From NCBI GenBank assembly GCA_964017155.1, contig OZ024855.1:3951690-4015689 (forward strand): a stretch of 64,000 nt of DNA, written 5' to 3'. A program made the translations under genes and the position numbers. The notes under the pieces are model-generated. The model had not been told where the DNA came from. It did no database searches and saw nothing but the letters and a program-made list of their open reading frames with translations. The first letter of the stretch is position 1, and every line of letters begins with the position of its first letter. The DNA is from Oasisia sp. SBJ-2009. Lineage: Eukaryota > Annelida > Polychaeta > Sabellida > Siboglinidae. Below are positions 38,211-50,299 of the stretch, in pieces.

Positions 38211-41200
38211 GACGCGCTGTTTATAAAACATAAATACGCGCAAGATGATTATAATTGAATGAATTAATTTAATCAAGTATCAAATGTTGACAAAAATACT
38301 GATATAATAGCAACATTGAGGTGGGTCCGACTTGTACATAAGTGCCCAATAGTGAAATACTGAAAACAAATTGAGAGTATACGTGCTTTTATGAGAGAGT
38401 GCGCGTGAAGGTACGAGCCCGCAAGTCTAGGCATTTATGTACAAGTCGGGCCCACCTCAATTTTGGTATTATAACTGTATCTTGGTCAACATTTGATACT
38501 TGATTTTGTTAATTCTATCAATTATAATCATCTTGCGCATATTTATGTTTTATATACAGCGCGTCTTAGCAGACTTTTGAGGTCGAAAAGACAGCGCGGT
38601 CGGCATAAACAAACTGTTTATCGCTCATTTCGTATGCTCAGCGGAGTAACATGCACCGCTGCGCTTGCGACTGGCACAAATCGCGCTGTCTTTTCGACCT
38701 CAAAAGTTTGCCAAGACGCGCTGTTTATAAAACATAAATACGCGCAAGATGATTATAATTGAATGAATTAATTTAATCAAGTATCAAATGTTGACAAAAA
38801 TACTTATATCATAGCAACATTGAGGTGGGTCCGACTTGTACATAAGTGCCAAATAGTGAAATACTGAAAACAAATTGAGAGTATACGTGCTTTTATGAGA
38901 GAGTGCGCGTGAAGGTACGCGCCCGCAAGTGTTGGCACTGATGTACAAGTCGGGCCCACCTAAATTTTGGTATAATAACTCTATCTTTGCCAACATTTGG
39001 TACTTGATTTTGTTCGTTCTATCAATTATAATCATCTTGCGCATATTTATGTTTTATATACAGCGCGTCTTAGCAGACTTTTGAGGTCGAAAAGACAGCG
39101 CGGTCGGCATAAACAAACTGTTTATCGCTCATTTCGTACGCTCAGCGGAGTAACATGCACCGCTGCGCTTGCGACTGGCACAAATCGCGCTGTCTTTTCG
39201 ACCTCAAAAGTTTGCCAAGACGCGCCGTTTATAAAACATAAATACGCGCAAGATGATTATAATTGAATGAATTAATTTAATCAAGTATCAAATGTTGACA
39301 AAAATACTGATATAATAGCAACATTGAGGTGGGTCCGACTTGTACATAAGTGCCCAATAGTGAAATACTGAAAACAAATTGAGAGTATACGTGCTTTTAT
39401 GAGAGAGTGCGCGTGAAGGTACGAGCCCGCAAGTCTAGGCATTTATGTACAAGTCGGGCCCACCTCAATTTTGGTATTATAACTGTATCTTGGTCAACAT
39501 TTGATACTTGATTTTGTTAATTCTATCAATTATAATCATCTTGCGCATATTTATGTTTTATATACAGCGCGTCTTAGCAGACTTTTGAGGTCGAAAAGAC
39601 AGCACGGTCGGCATAAACAAACTGTTTATCGCTCATTTCGTATGCTCAGCGGAGTAACATGCACCGCTGCGCTTGCGACTGGCACAAATCGCGCTGTCTT
39701 TTCGACCTCAAAAGTTTGCCAAGACGCGCTGTTTATAAAACATAAATACGCGCAAGATGATTATAATTGAATGAATTAATTTAATCAAGTATCAAATGTT
39801 GACAAAAATACTGATATAATAGCAACATTGAGGTGGGTCCGACATGTACTTAAGTGCCAAATAGTGAAATACTGAAAACAAATTGAGAGTATACGTGCTT
39901 TTATAAGAGAGTGCGCGTGAAGGTACGAGCCCGCAAGTCTAGGGATTTATGTACAAGTCGGGCCCACCTCAATTTTGGTATTATAACTGTATCTTTGTCA
40001 ACATTTGATACTTGATTTTGTTAATTCTATTAATTATAATCATCTTGCGCATATTTATGTTTTATATACAGCGCGCCTTAGCAGACTTTTGAAGTCGAAA
40101 AGACAGCGCGGTCGGCATAAACAAACTGTTCATCGCTCATTTCGTATGCTCAGCGGAGTAACATGCACCGCTGCGCTTGCGACTGGCACAAATCGCGCTG
40201 TCTTTTCCACCTCAAAAGTTTGCCAAGACGCGCTGTTTATAAAACATAAATACGCGCAAGATGATTATAATTGAATGAATTAATTTAATCAAGTATCAAA
40301 TGTTGACAAAAATACTAATATAATAGCAACATTGAGGTGGGTCCGACTTGTACATAAGTGCCCAATAGTGAAATACTGAAAACAAATTGAGAGTATACGT
40401 GCTTTTATGAGAGAGTGCGCGTGAAGGTACGAGCCCGCAAGTCTAGGCATTTATGTACAATTCGGGCCCACCTCAATTTTGGTATTATAACTGTATCTTG
40501 GTCAACATTTGATACTTGATTTTGTTAATTCTATCAATTATAATCATCTTGCGCATATTTATGTTTTATATACAGCGCGTCTTAGCAGACTTTTGAGGTC
40601 GAAAAGACTGCGCGGTCGGCATAAACAAACTGTTTATCGCTCATTTCGTATGCTCAGCGGAGTAACATGCACCGCTGCGCTTGCGACTGGCACAAATCGC
40701 GCTGTCTTTTCGACCTCAAAAGTTTGCCAAGACGCGCTGTTTATAAAACATAAATACGCGCAAGATGATTATAATTGAATGAATTAATTTAATCAAGTAT
40801 CAAATGTTGACAAAAATACTTATATCATAGCAACATTGAGGTGGGTCCGACTTGTACATAAGTGCCAAATAGTGAAATACTGAAAACAAATTGAGAGTAT
40901 ACGTGCTTTTATGAGAGAGTGCGCGTGAAGGTACGCGCCCGCAAGTGTTGGCACTGATGTACAAGTCGGGCCCACCTAAATTTTGGTATAATAACTCTAT
41001 CTTTGCCAACATTTGGTACTTGATTTTGTTCGTTCTATCAATTATAATCATCTTGCGCATATTTATGTTTTATATACAGCGCGTCTTAGCAGACTTTTGA
41101 GGTCGAAAAGACAGCGCGGTCGGCATAAACAAACTGTTTATCGCTCATTTCGTACGCTCAGCGGAGTAACATGCACCGCTGCGCTTGCGACTGGCACAAA

Positions 41201-42123
41201 TCGCGCTGTCTTTTCGACCTCAAAAGTTTGCCAAGACGCGCCGTTTATAAAACATAAATACGCGCAAGATGATTATAATTGAATGAATTAATTTAATCAA
41301 GTATCAAATGTTGACAAAAATACTGATATAATAGCAACATTGAGGTGGGTCCGACTTGTACATAAGTGCCCAATAGTGAAATACTGAAAACAAATTGAGA
41401 GTATACGTGCTTTTATGAGAGAGTGCGCGTGAAGGTACGCGCCCGCAAGTGTTGGCACTGATGTACAAGTCGGGCCCACCTAAATTTTGGTATAATAACT
41501 CTATCTTTGCCAACATTTGGTACTTGATTTTGTTCGTTCTATCAATTATAATCATCTTGCGCATATTTATGTTTTATATACAGCGCGTCTTAGCAGACTT
41601 TTGAGGTCGAAAAGACAGCGCGGTCGGCATAAACAAACTGTTTATCGCTCATTTCGTACGCTCAGCGGAGTAACATGCACCGCTGCGCTTGCGACTGGCA
41701 CAATTCGAACTGTATTTTCGACCTCAAAAGTTTGCCAAGACGCGCTGTTTATAAAACATAAATACGCGGAAGATGATTATAATTGAATGAATTAATTTAA
41801 TCAAGTATCAAATGTTGGCAAAAATACTGATATAATAGCAACATTGAGGTGGGTCCGACTTGTACATAAGTGCCCAATAGTGAAATACTGAAAACAAATT
41901 GAGAGTATACGTGCTTTTATGAGAGAGTGCGCGTGAAGGTACGAGACCGCAAGTCTAGGCATTTATGTACAAGTCGGGCCCACCTCAATTTTGGTATTAT
42001 AACTGTATCTTGGTCAACATTTGATACTTGATTTTGTTAATTCTATCAATTATAATCATCTTGCGCATATTTATGTTTTATATACAGCGCGTCTTAGCAG
42101 ACTTTTGAGGTCGAAAAGACAGC

Positions 42124-45100
42124 ACGGTCGGCATAAACAAACTGTTTATCGCTCATTTCGTATGCTCAGCGGAGTAACATGCACCGCTGCGCTTGCGACT
42201 GGCACAAATCGCGCTGTCTTTTCGACCTCAAAAGTTTGCCAAGACGCGCTGTTTATAAAACATAAATACGCGCAAGATGATTATAATTGAATGAATTAAT
42301 TTAATCAAGTATCAAATGTTGACAAAAATACTGATATAATAGCAACATTGAGGTGGGTCCGACTTGTACTTAAGTGCCAAATAGTGAAATACTGAAAACA
42401 AATTGAGAGTATACGTGCTTTTATAAGAGAGTGCGCGTGAAGGTACGAGCCCGCAAGTCTAGGGATTTATGTACAAGTCGGGCCCACCTCAATTTTGGTA
42501 TTATAACTGTATCTTTGTCAACATTTGATACTTGATTTTGTTAATTCTATCAATTATAATCATCTTGCGCATATTTATGTTTTATATACAGCGCGCCTTA
42601 GCAGACTTTTGAAGTCGAAAAGACAGCGCGGTCGGCATAAACAAACTGTTCATCGCTCATTTCGTATGCTCAGCGGAGTAACATGCACCGCTGCGCTTGC
42701 GACTGGCACAAATCGCGCTGTCTTTTCGACCTCAAAAGTTTGCCAAGACGCGCTGTTTATAAAACATAAATACGCGCAAGATGATTATAATTGAATGAAT
42801 TAATTTAATCAAGTATCAAATGTTGACAAAAATACTGATATAATAGCAACATTGAGGTGGGTCCGACTTGTACATAAGTGCCCAATAGTGAAATACTGAA
42901 AACAAATTGAGAGTATACGTGCTTTTATGAGAGAGTGCGCGTGAAGGTACGAGCCCGCAAGTCTAGGCATTTATGTACAAGTCGGGCCCACCTAAATTTT
43001 GGTATAATAACTCTATCTTTGCCAACATTTGGTACTTGATTTTGTTCGTTCTATCAATTATAATCATCTTGCGCATATTTATGTTTTATATACAGCGCGT
43101 CTTAGCAGACTTTTGAGGTCGAAAAGACAGCGCGGTCGGCATAAACAAACTGTTTATCGCTCATTTCGTACGCTCAGCGGAGTAACATGCACCGCTGCGC
43201 TTGTGACTGGCACAAATCGCGCTGTCTTTTCGACCTCAAAAGTTTGCCAAGACGCGCCGTTTATAAAACATAAATACGCGCAAGATGATTATAATTGAAT
43301 GAATTAATTTAATCAAGTATCAAATGTTGACAAAAATACTGATATAATAGCAACATTGAGGTGGGTCCGACTTGTACACAAGTGCCCAATAGTGAAATAC
43401 TGAAAACAAATTGAGAGTATACGTGCTTTTATGAGAGAGTGCGCGTGAAGGTACGAGCCCGCAAGTCTAGGCATTTATGTACAAGTCGGGCCCACCTCAA
43501 TTTTGGTATTATAACTGTATCTTGGTCAACATTTGATACTTGATTTTGTTAATTCTATCAATTATAATCATCTTGCGCATATTTATGTTTTATATACAGC
43601 GCGTCTTAGCAGACTTTTGAGGTCGAAAAGACAGCACGGTCGGCATAAACAAACTGTTTATCGCTCATTTCGTATGCTCAGCGGAGTAACATGCACCGCT
43701 GCGCTTGCGACTGGCACAAATCGCGCTGTCTTTTCGACCTCAAAAGTTTGCCAAGACGCGCTGTTTATAAAACATAAATACGCGCAAGATGATTATAATT
43801 GAATGAATTAATTTACTCAAGTATCAAATGTTGACAAAAATACTGATATAATAGCAACATTGAGGTGGGTCCGACTTGTACATAAGTGCCCAATAGTGAA
43901 ATACTGAAAACAAATTGAGAGTATACGTGCTTTTATGAGAGAGTGCGCGTGAAGGTACGAGCCCGCAAGTCTAGGCATTTATGTACAAGTCGGGCCCACC
44001 TAAATTTTGGTATAATAACTCTATCTTTGCCAACATTTGGTACTTGATTTTGTTCGTTCTATCAATTATAATCATCTTGCGCATATTTATGTTTTATATA
44101 CAGCGCGTCTTAGCAGACTTTTGAGGTCGAAAAGACAGCGCGGTCGGCATAAACAAACTGTTTATCGCTCATTTCGTACGCTCAGCGGAGTAACATGCAC
44201 CGCTGCGCTTGTGACTGGCACAAATCGCGCTGTCTTTTCGACCTCAAAAGTTTGCCAAGACGCGCCGTTTATAAAACATAAATACGCGCAAGATGATTAT
44301 TATTGAATGAATTAATTTAATCAAGTATCAAATGTTGACAAAAATACTGATATAATAGCAACATTGAGGTGGGTCCGACTTGTACACAAGTGCCCAATAG
44401 TGAAATACTGAAAACAAATTGAGAGTATACGTGCTTTTATGAGAGAGTGCGCGTGAAGGTACGAGCCCGCAAGTCTAGGCATTTATGTACAAGTCGGGCC
44501 CACCTCAATTTTGGTATTATAACTGTATCTTGGTCAACATTTGATACTTGATTTTGTTAATTCTATCAATTATAATCATCTTGCGCATATTTATGTTTTA
44601 TATACAGCGCGTCTTAGCAGACTTTTGAGGTCGAAAAGACAGCACGGTCGGCATAAACAAACTGTTTATCGCTCATTTCGTATGCTCAGCGGAGTAACAT
44701 GCACCGCTGCGCTTGCGACTGGCACAACTCGCGCTGTCTTTTCGACCTCAAAAGTTTGCCAAGACGCGCTGTTTATAAAACATAAATACGCGCAAGATGA
44801 TTATAATTGAATGAATTAATTTACTCAAGTATCAAATGTTGACAAAAATACTGATATAATAGCAACATTGAGGTGGGTCCGACTTGTACTTAAGTGCCAA
44901 ATAGTGAAATACTGAAAACAAATTGAGAGTATACGTGCTTTTATAAGAGAGTGCGCGTGAAGGTACGAGCCCGCAAGTCTAGGCATTTATGAACAAGTCG
45001 GGCCCACCTCAATTTTGGTATGATAACTGTATCTTTGTCAACATTTGATACTTGATTTTGTTAATTCTATCAATTATAATCATCTTGCGCATATTTATGT

Positions 45101-48100
45101 TTTATATACAGCGCGTCTTAGCAGACTTTTGAGGTCGAAAAGACAGCGCGGTCGGCATAAACAAACTGTTTATCGCTCATTTCGTATGCTCAGCGGAATA
45201 ACATGCACCGCTGCGCTTGCGACTGGCACAAATCGCGCTGTCTTTTCGACCTCAAAAGTTTGCCAAGACGCGCTGTTTATAAAACATAAATACGCGCAAG
45301 ATGATTATAATTGAATGAATTAATTTAATCAAGTATCAAATGTTGGCAAAAATACTGATATAATAGCAACATTGAGGTGGGTCCGACTTGTACGTAAGTG
45401 CCAAATAGTGAAATACTGAAAACAAATTGAGAGTATACGTGCTTTTATGAGAGAGTGCGCGTGAAGGTACGAGCCCGCAAGTCTAGGGATTTATGTACAA
45501 GTCGGGCCAACCTCAATTTTGGTATTATAACTGTATCTTTGTCAACATTTGATACTTGATTTTGTTAATTCTATCAATTATAATCATCTTGCGCATATTT
45601 ATGTTTTATATACAGCGCGTCTTAGCAGACTTTTGAGGTCGAAAAGACAGCGCGGTCGGCATAAACAAACTGTTTATCGCTCATTTCGTATGCTCAGCGG
45701 AGTAACATGCACCGCTGCGCTTGCGACTGGCACAAATCGCGCTGTCTTTTCGACCTCAAAAGTTTGCCAAGACGCGCTGTTTATAAAACATAAATACGCG
45801 CAAGATGATTATAATTGAATGAATTAATTTAATCAAGTATCAAATGTTGACAAAAATACTGATATAATAGCAACATTGAGGTGGGTCCGACTTGTACTTA
45901 AGTGCCAAATAGTGAAATACTGAAAACAAATTGAGAGTATACGTGCTTTTATAAGAGAGTGCGCGTGAAGGTACGAGCCCGCAAGTCTAGGGATTTATGT
46001 ACAAGTCGGGCCCACCTCAATTTTGGTATTATAACTGTATCTTTGTCAACATTTGATACTTGATTTTGTTAATTCTATCAATTATAATCATCTTGCGCAT
46101 ATTTATGTTTTATATACAGCGCGCCTTAGCAGACTTTTGAAGTCGAAAAGACAGCGCGGTCGGCATAAACAAACTGTTCATCGCTCATTTCGTATGCTCA
46201 GCGGAGTAACATGCACCGCTGCGCTTGCGACTGGCACAAATCGCGCTGTCTTTTCGACCTCAAAAGTTTGCCAAGACGCGCTGTTTATAAAACATAAATA
46301 CGCGCAAGATGATTATAATTGAATGAATTAATTTAATCAAGTATCAAATGTTGACAAAAATACTGATATAATAGCAACATTGAGGTGGGTCCGACTTGTA
46401 CATAAGTGCCCAATAGTGAAATACTGAAAACAAATTGAGAGTATACGTGCTTTTATGAGAGAGTGCGCGTGAAGGTACGAGCCCGCAAGTCTAGGCATTT
46501 ATGTACAAGTCGGGCCCACCTAAATTTTGGTATAATAACTCTATCTTTGCCAACATTTGGTACTTGATTTTGTTCGTTCTATCAATTATAATCATCTTGC
46601 GCATATTTATGTTTTATATACAGCGCGTCTTAGCAGACTTTTGAGGTCGAAAAGACAGCGCGGTCGGCATAAACAAACTGTTTATCGCTCATTTCGTACG
46701 CTCAGCGGAGTAACATGCACCGCTGCGCTTGTGACTGGCACAAATCGCGCTGTCTTTTCGACCTCAAAAGTTTGCCAAGACGCGCCGTTTATAAAACATA
46801 AATACGCGCAAGATGATTATAATTGAATGAATTAATTTAATCAAGTATCAAATGTTGACAAAAATACTGATATAATAGCAACATTGAGGTGGGTCCGACT
46901 TGTACACAAGTGCCCAATAGTGAAATACTGAAAACAAATTGAGAGTATACGTGCTTTTATGAGAGAGTGCGCGTGAAGGTACGAGCCCGCAAGTCTAGGC
47001 ATTTATGTACAAGTCGGGCCCACCTCAATTTTGGTATTATAACTGTATCTTGGTCAACATTTGATACTTGATTTTGTTAATTCTATCAATTATAATCATC
47101 TTGCGCATATTTATGTTTTATATACAGCGCGTCTTAGCAGACTTTTGAGGTCGAAAAGACAGCACGGTCGGCATAAACAAACTGTTTATCGCTCATTTCG
47201 TATGCTCAGCGGAGTAACATGCACCGCTGCGCTTGCGACTGGCACAAATCGCGCTGTCTTTTCGACCTCAAAAGTTTGCCAAGACGCGCTGTTTATAAAA
47301 CATAAATACGCGCAAGATGATTATAATTGAATGAATTAATTTACTCAAGTATCAAATGTTGACAAAAATACTGATATAATAGCAACATTGAGGTGGGTCC
47401 GACTTGTACATAAGTGCCCAATAGTGAAATACTGAAAACAAATTGAGAGTATACGTGCTTTTATGAGAGAGTGCGCGTGAAGGTACGAGCCCGCAAGTCT
47501 AGGCATTTATGTACAAGTCGGGCCCACCTAAATTTTGGTATAATAACTCTATCTTTGCCAACATTTGGTACTTGATTTTGTTCGTTCTATCAATTATAAT
47601 CATCTTGCGCATATTTATGTTTTATATACAGCGCGTCTTAGCAGACTTTTGAGGTCGAAAAGACAGCGCGGTCGGCATAAACAAACTGTTTATCGCTCAT
47701 TTCGTACGCTCAGCGGAGTAACATGCACCGCTGCGCTTGTGACTGGCACAAATCGCGCTGTCTTTTCGACCTCAAAAGTTTGCCAAGACGCGCCGTTTAT
47801 AAAACATAAATACGCGCAAGATGATTATTATTGAATGAATTAATTTAATCAAGTATCAAATGTTGACAAAAATACTGATATAATAGCAACATTGAGGTGG
47901 GTCCGACTTGTACACAAGTGCCCAATAGTGAAATACTGAAAACAAATTGAGAGTATACGTGCTTTTATGAGAGAGTGCGCGTGAAGGTACGAGCCCGCAA
48001 GTCTAGGCATTTATGTACAAGTCGGGCCCACCTCAATTTTGGTATTATAACTGTATCTTGGTCAACATTTGATACTTGATTTTGTTAATTCTATCAATTA

Positions 48101-49392
48101 TAATCATCTTGCGCATATTTATGTTTTATATACAGCGCGTCTTAGCAGACTTTTGAGGTCGAAAAGACAGCACGGTCGGCATAAACAAACTGTTTATCGC
48201 TCATTTCGTATGCTCAGCGGAGTAACATGCACCGCTGCGCTTGCGACTGGCACAACTCGCGCTGTCTTTTCGACCTCAAAAGTTTGCCAAGACGCGCTGT
48301 TTATAAAACATAAATACGCGCAAGATGATTATAATTGAATGAATTAATTTACTCAAGTATCAAATGTTGACAAAAATACTGATATAATAGCAACATTGAG
48401 GTGGGTCCGACTTGTACTTAAGTGCCAAATAGTGAAATACTGAAAACAAATTGAGAGTATACGTGCTTTTATAAGAGAGTGCGCGTGAAGGTACGAGCCC
48501 GCAAGTCTAGGCATTTATGAACAAGTCGGGCCCACCTCAATTTTGGTATGATAACTGTATCTTTGTCAACATTTGATACTTGATTTTGTTAATTCTATCA
48601 ATTATAATCATCTTGCGCATATTTATGTTTTATATACAGCGCGTCTTAGCAGACTTTTGAGGTCGAAAAGACAGCGCGGTCGGCATAAACAAACTGTTTA
48701 TCGCTCATTTCGTATGCTCAGCGGAATAACATGCACCGCTGCGCTTGCGACTGGCACAAATCGCGCTGTCTTTTCGACCTCAAAAGTTTGCCAAGACGCG
48801 CTGTTTATAAAACATAAATACGCGCAAGATGATTATAATTGAATGAATTAATTTAATCAAGTATCAAATGTTGGCAAAAATACTGATATAATAGCAACAT
48901 TGAGGTGGGTCCGACTTGTACGTAAGTGCCAAATAGTGAAATACTGAAAACAAATTGAGAGTATACGTGCTTTTATGAGAGAGTGCGCGTGAAGGTACGA
49001 GCCCGCAAGTCTAGGGATTTATGTACAAGTCGGGCCAACCTCAATTTTGGTATTATAACTGTATCTTTGTCAACATTTGATACTTGATTTTGTTAATTCT
49101 ATCAATTATAATCATCTTGCGCATATTTATGTTTTATATACAGCGCGTCTTAGCAGACTTTTGAGGTCGAAAAGACAGCGCGGTCGGCATAAACAAACTG
49201 TTTATCGCTCATTTCGTATGCTCAGCGGAGCAACATGCACCGCTGCGCTTGCGACTGTCACAAATCGCGCTGTCTTTTCGACCTCAAAAGTTTGCCAAGA
49301 CGCGCTGTTTATAAAACATAAATACGCGCAAGATGATTATAATTGAATGAATTAATTTAATCAAGTATCAAATGTTGACAAAAATACTGATA
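42124..49392 (+). repeat. Tandem 7-monomer higher-order repeat, 3528 bp
   Basis: About 42124-45864 recurs at 45652-49392 with an offset of 3528 = 7 x 504, so the unit is present in tandem just over twice. Shared rare variants are CTTGTACACAAG (43370 and 46898), ATTTACTCAAG (43811 and 47339), GATTATTATTG (44296 and 47824), GCACAACTCGC (44723 and 48251), TTGTACGTAAG (45389 and 48917) and GGGCCAACCTC (45505 and 49033). Within the unit a dimer (43029+43533) is itself nearly repeated as 44037+44541, showing nested amplification. Confidence 0.88.
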
Positions 49393-50299
49393 TCATAGCA
49401 ACATTGAGGTGGGTCCGACTTGTACATAAGTGCCAAATAGTGAAATACTGAAAACAAATTGAAAGTATACGTGCTTTTATGAGAGAGTGCGCGTGAAGGT
49501 ACGCGCCCGCAAGTCTAGGCATTTGTGAACAAGTCGGGCCCACCTCAATTTTGGTATTATAACTGTATCTTTGCCAACATTTGATACTTGATTTTGTTAA
49601 TTCTATTAATTATAATCATCTTGCGCATATTTATGTTTTATATACAGCGCGTCTTAGCAGACTTTTGAGGTCGAAAAGACAGCGCGGTCGGCATAAACAA
49701 AATGTTTATCGCTCATTTCGTATGCTCAGCGGAGTAACATGCACCGCTGCGCTTGCGACTGGCACAAATCGCGCTGTCTTTTCGACCTCAAAAGTTTGCC
49801 AAGACGCGCTGTTTATAAAACATAAATACGCGCAAGATGATTATAATTGAATGAATTAATTTAATCAAGTATCAAATGTTGGCAAAAATACTGATATAAT
49901 AGCAACATTGAGGTGGGTCCGACTTGTACATAAGTGCGCAATAATGAAATACTGAAAACAAATTGAGAGTATACGTGCTTTTATGAGAGAGTGCGCGTGA
50001 AGGTACGAGCCCGCAAGTCTAGGCATTTATGTACAAGTCGGGCCCACCTCAATTTTGGTATTATAACTGTATCTTGGTCAACATTTGATACTTGATTTTG
50101 TTAATTCTATCAATTATAATCATCTTGCGCATATTTATGTTTTATATACAGCGCGTCTTAGCAGACTTTTGAGGTCGAAAAGACAGCGCGGTCGGCATAA
50201 ACAAACTGTTTATCGCTCATTTCGTATGCTCAGCGGAGTAACATGCACCGCTGCGCTTGCGACTGGCACAAATCGCGCTGTCTTTTTGACCTCAAAAGT

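Larger units (their letters stand above)
37371..38212 (+). mobile_element. 5'-truncated CR1/L2-like non-LTR retrotransposon
   Basis: An 842-bp sequence unrelated to the satellite, bounded exactly by array sequence: GCCAAGA ends at 37370 and CGCGCTG resumes at 38213. It contains the 3' end of a reverse transcriptase gene, a stop codon at 38107-38109, a 3' UTR of about 80 nt with two hairpins, and a tail of 10-nt repeats ending in A. This is the layout left by target-primed reverse transcription that stopped early. The possible target-site duplication is at most AAGA (37367-37370 and 38209-38212) and cannot be told apart from the A-rich tail. The insertion lies 35 nt inside a left palindrome arm, in the plus orientation. 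No second copy occurs in the window. Confidence 0.9.
38110..38212 (+). other. Retroelement 3' UTR and tail
   Basis: Non-coding end of the inserted element. It runs from just after the TAG stop through two hairpins to the repeat tail. In CR1/L2-type elements the 3' UTR structure is the part recognised by the reverse transcriptase for priming, so this should be the diagnostic end for finding relatives. Confidence 0.8.
36489..41984 (+). repeat. Long segmental duplication, copy 2 (with insertion)
   Basis: Partner of 25402-30055, carrying in addition the 842-bp retroelement at 37371-38212. At its right end copy 1 continues into a TTGGTACTT unit (30092), while copy 2 passes directly into a CAGCACGG unit (42021). 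The offset then becomes 11425 (one monomer fewer) until the two tracts diverge near 30912. This looks like loss or gain of a single monomer by unequal exchange. Confidence 0.85.
20518..49076. repeat. Array domain B (variant composition)
   Basis: This region carries the haplotype GCGCGCCTT / GAAGTCG / GTTCATCGC in eleven units (24044, 26060, 28076, 33619, 34627, 35131, 35635, 37147, 40005, 42525, 46053), all inside this domain. It also holds most units of a diverged right-arm haplotype with TTGGTACTT and TTCGTTCTATC (24548, 27068, 29084, 29588, 30092, 34123, 38997, 41013, 41517, 43029, 44037, 46557, 47565; two more at 53109 and 60169). The CAGCACGGTCGG variant is shared with domain A. The retroelement lies within this domain. 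Confidence 0.8.

Noticed and set aside
37367..38212. A clear target-site duplication of the retroelement
   Set aside because: Only AAGA is shared at the two ends, and the second copy merges with the A-run of the tail. A duplication of 0-4 bp cannot be separated from microhomology.
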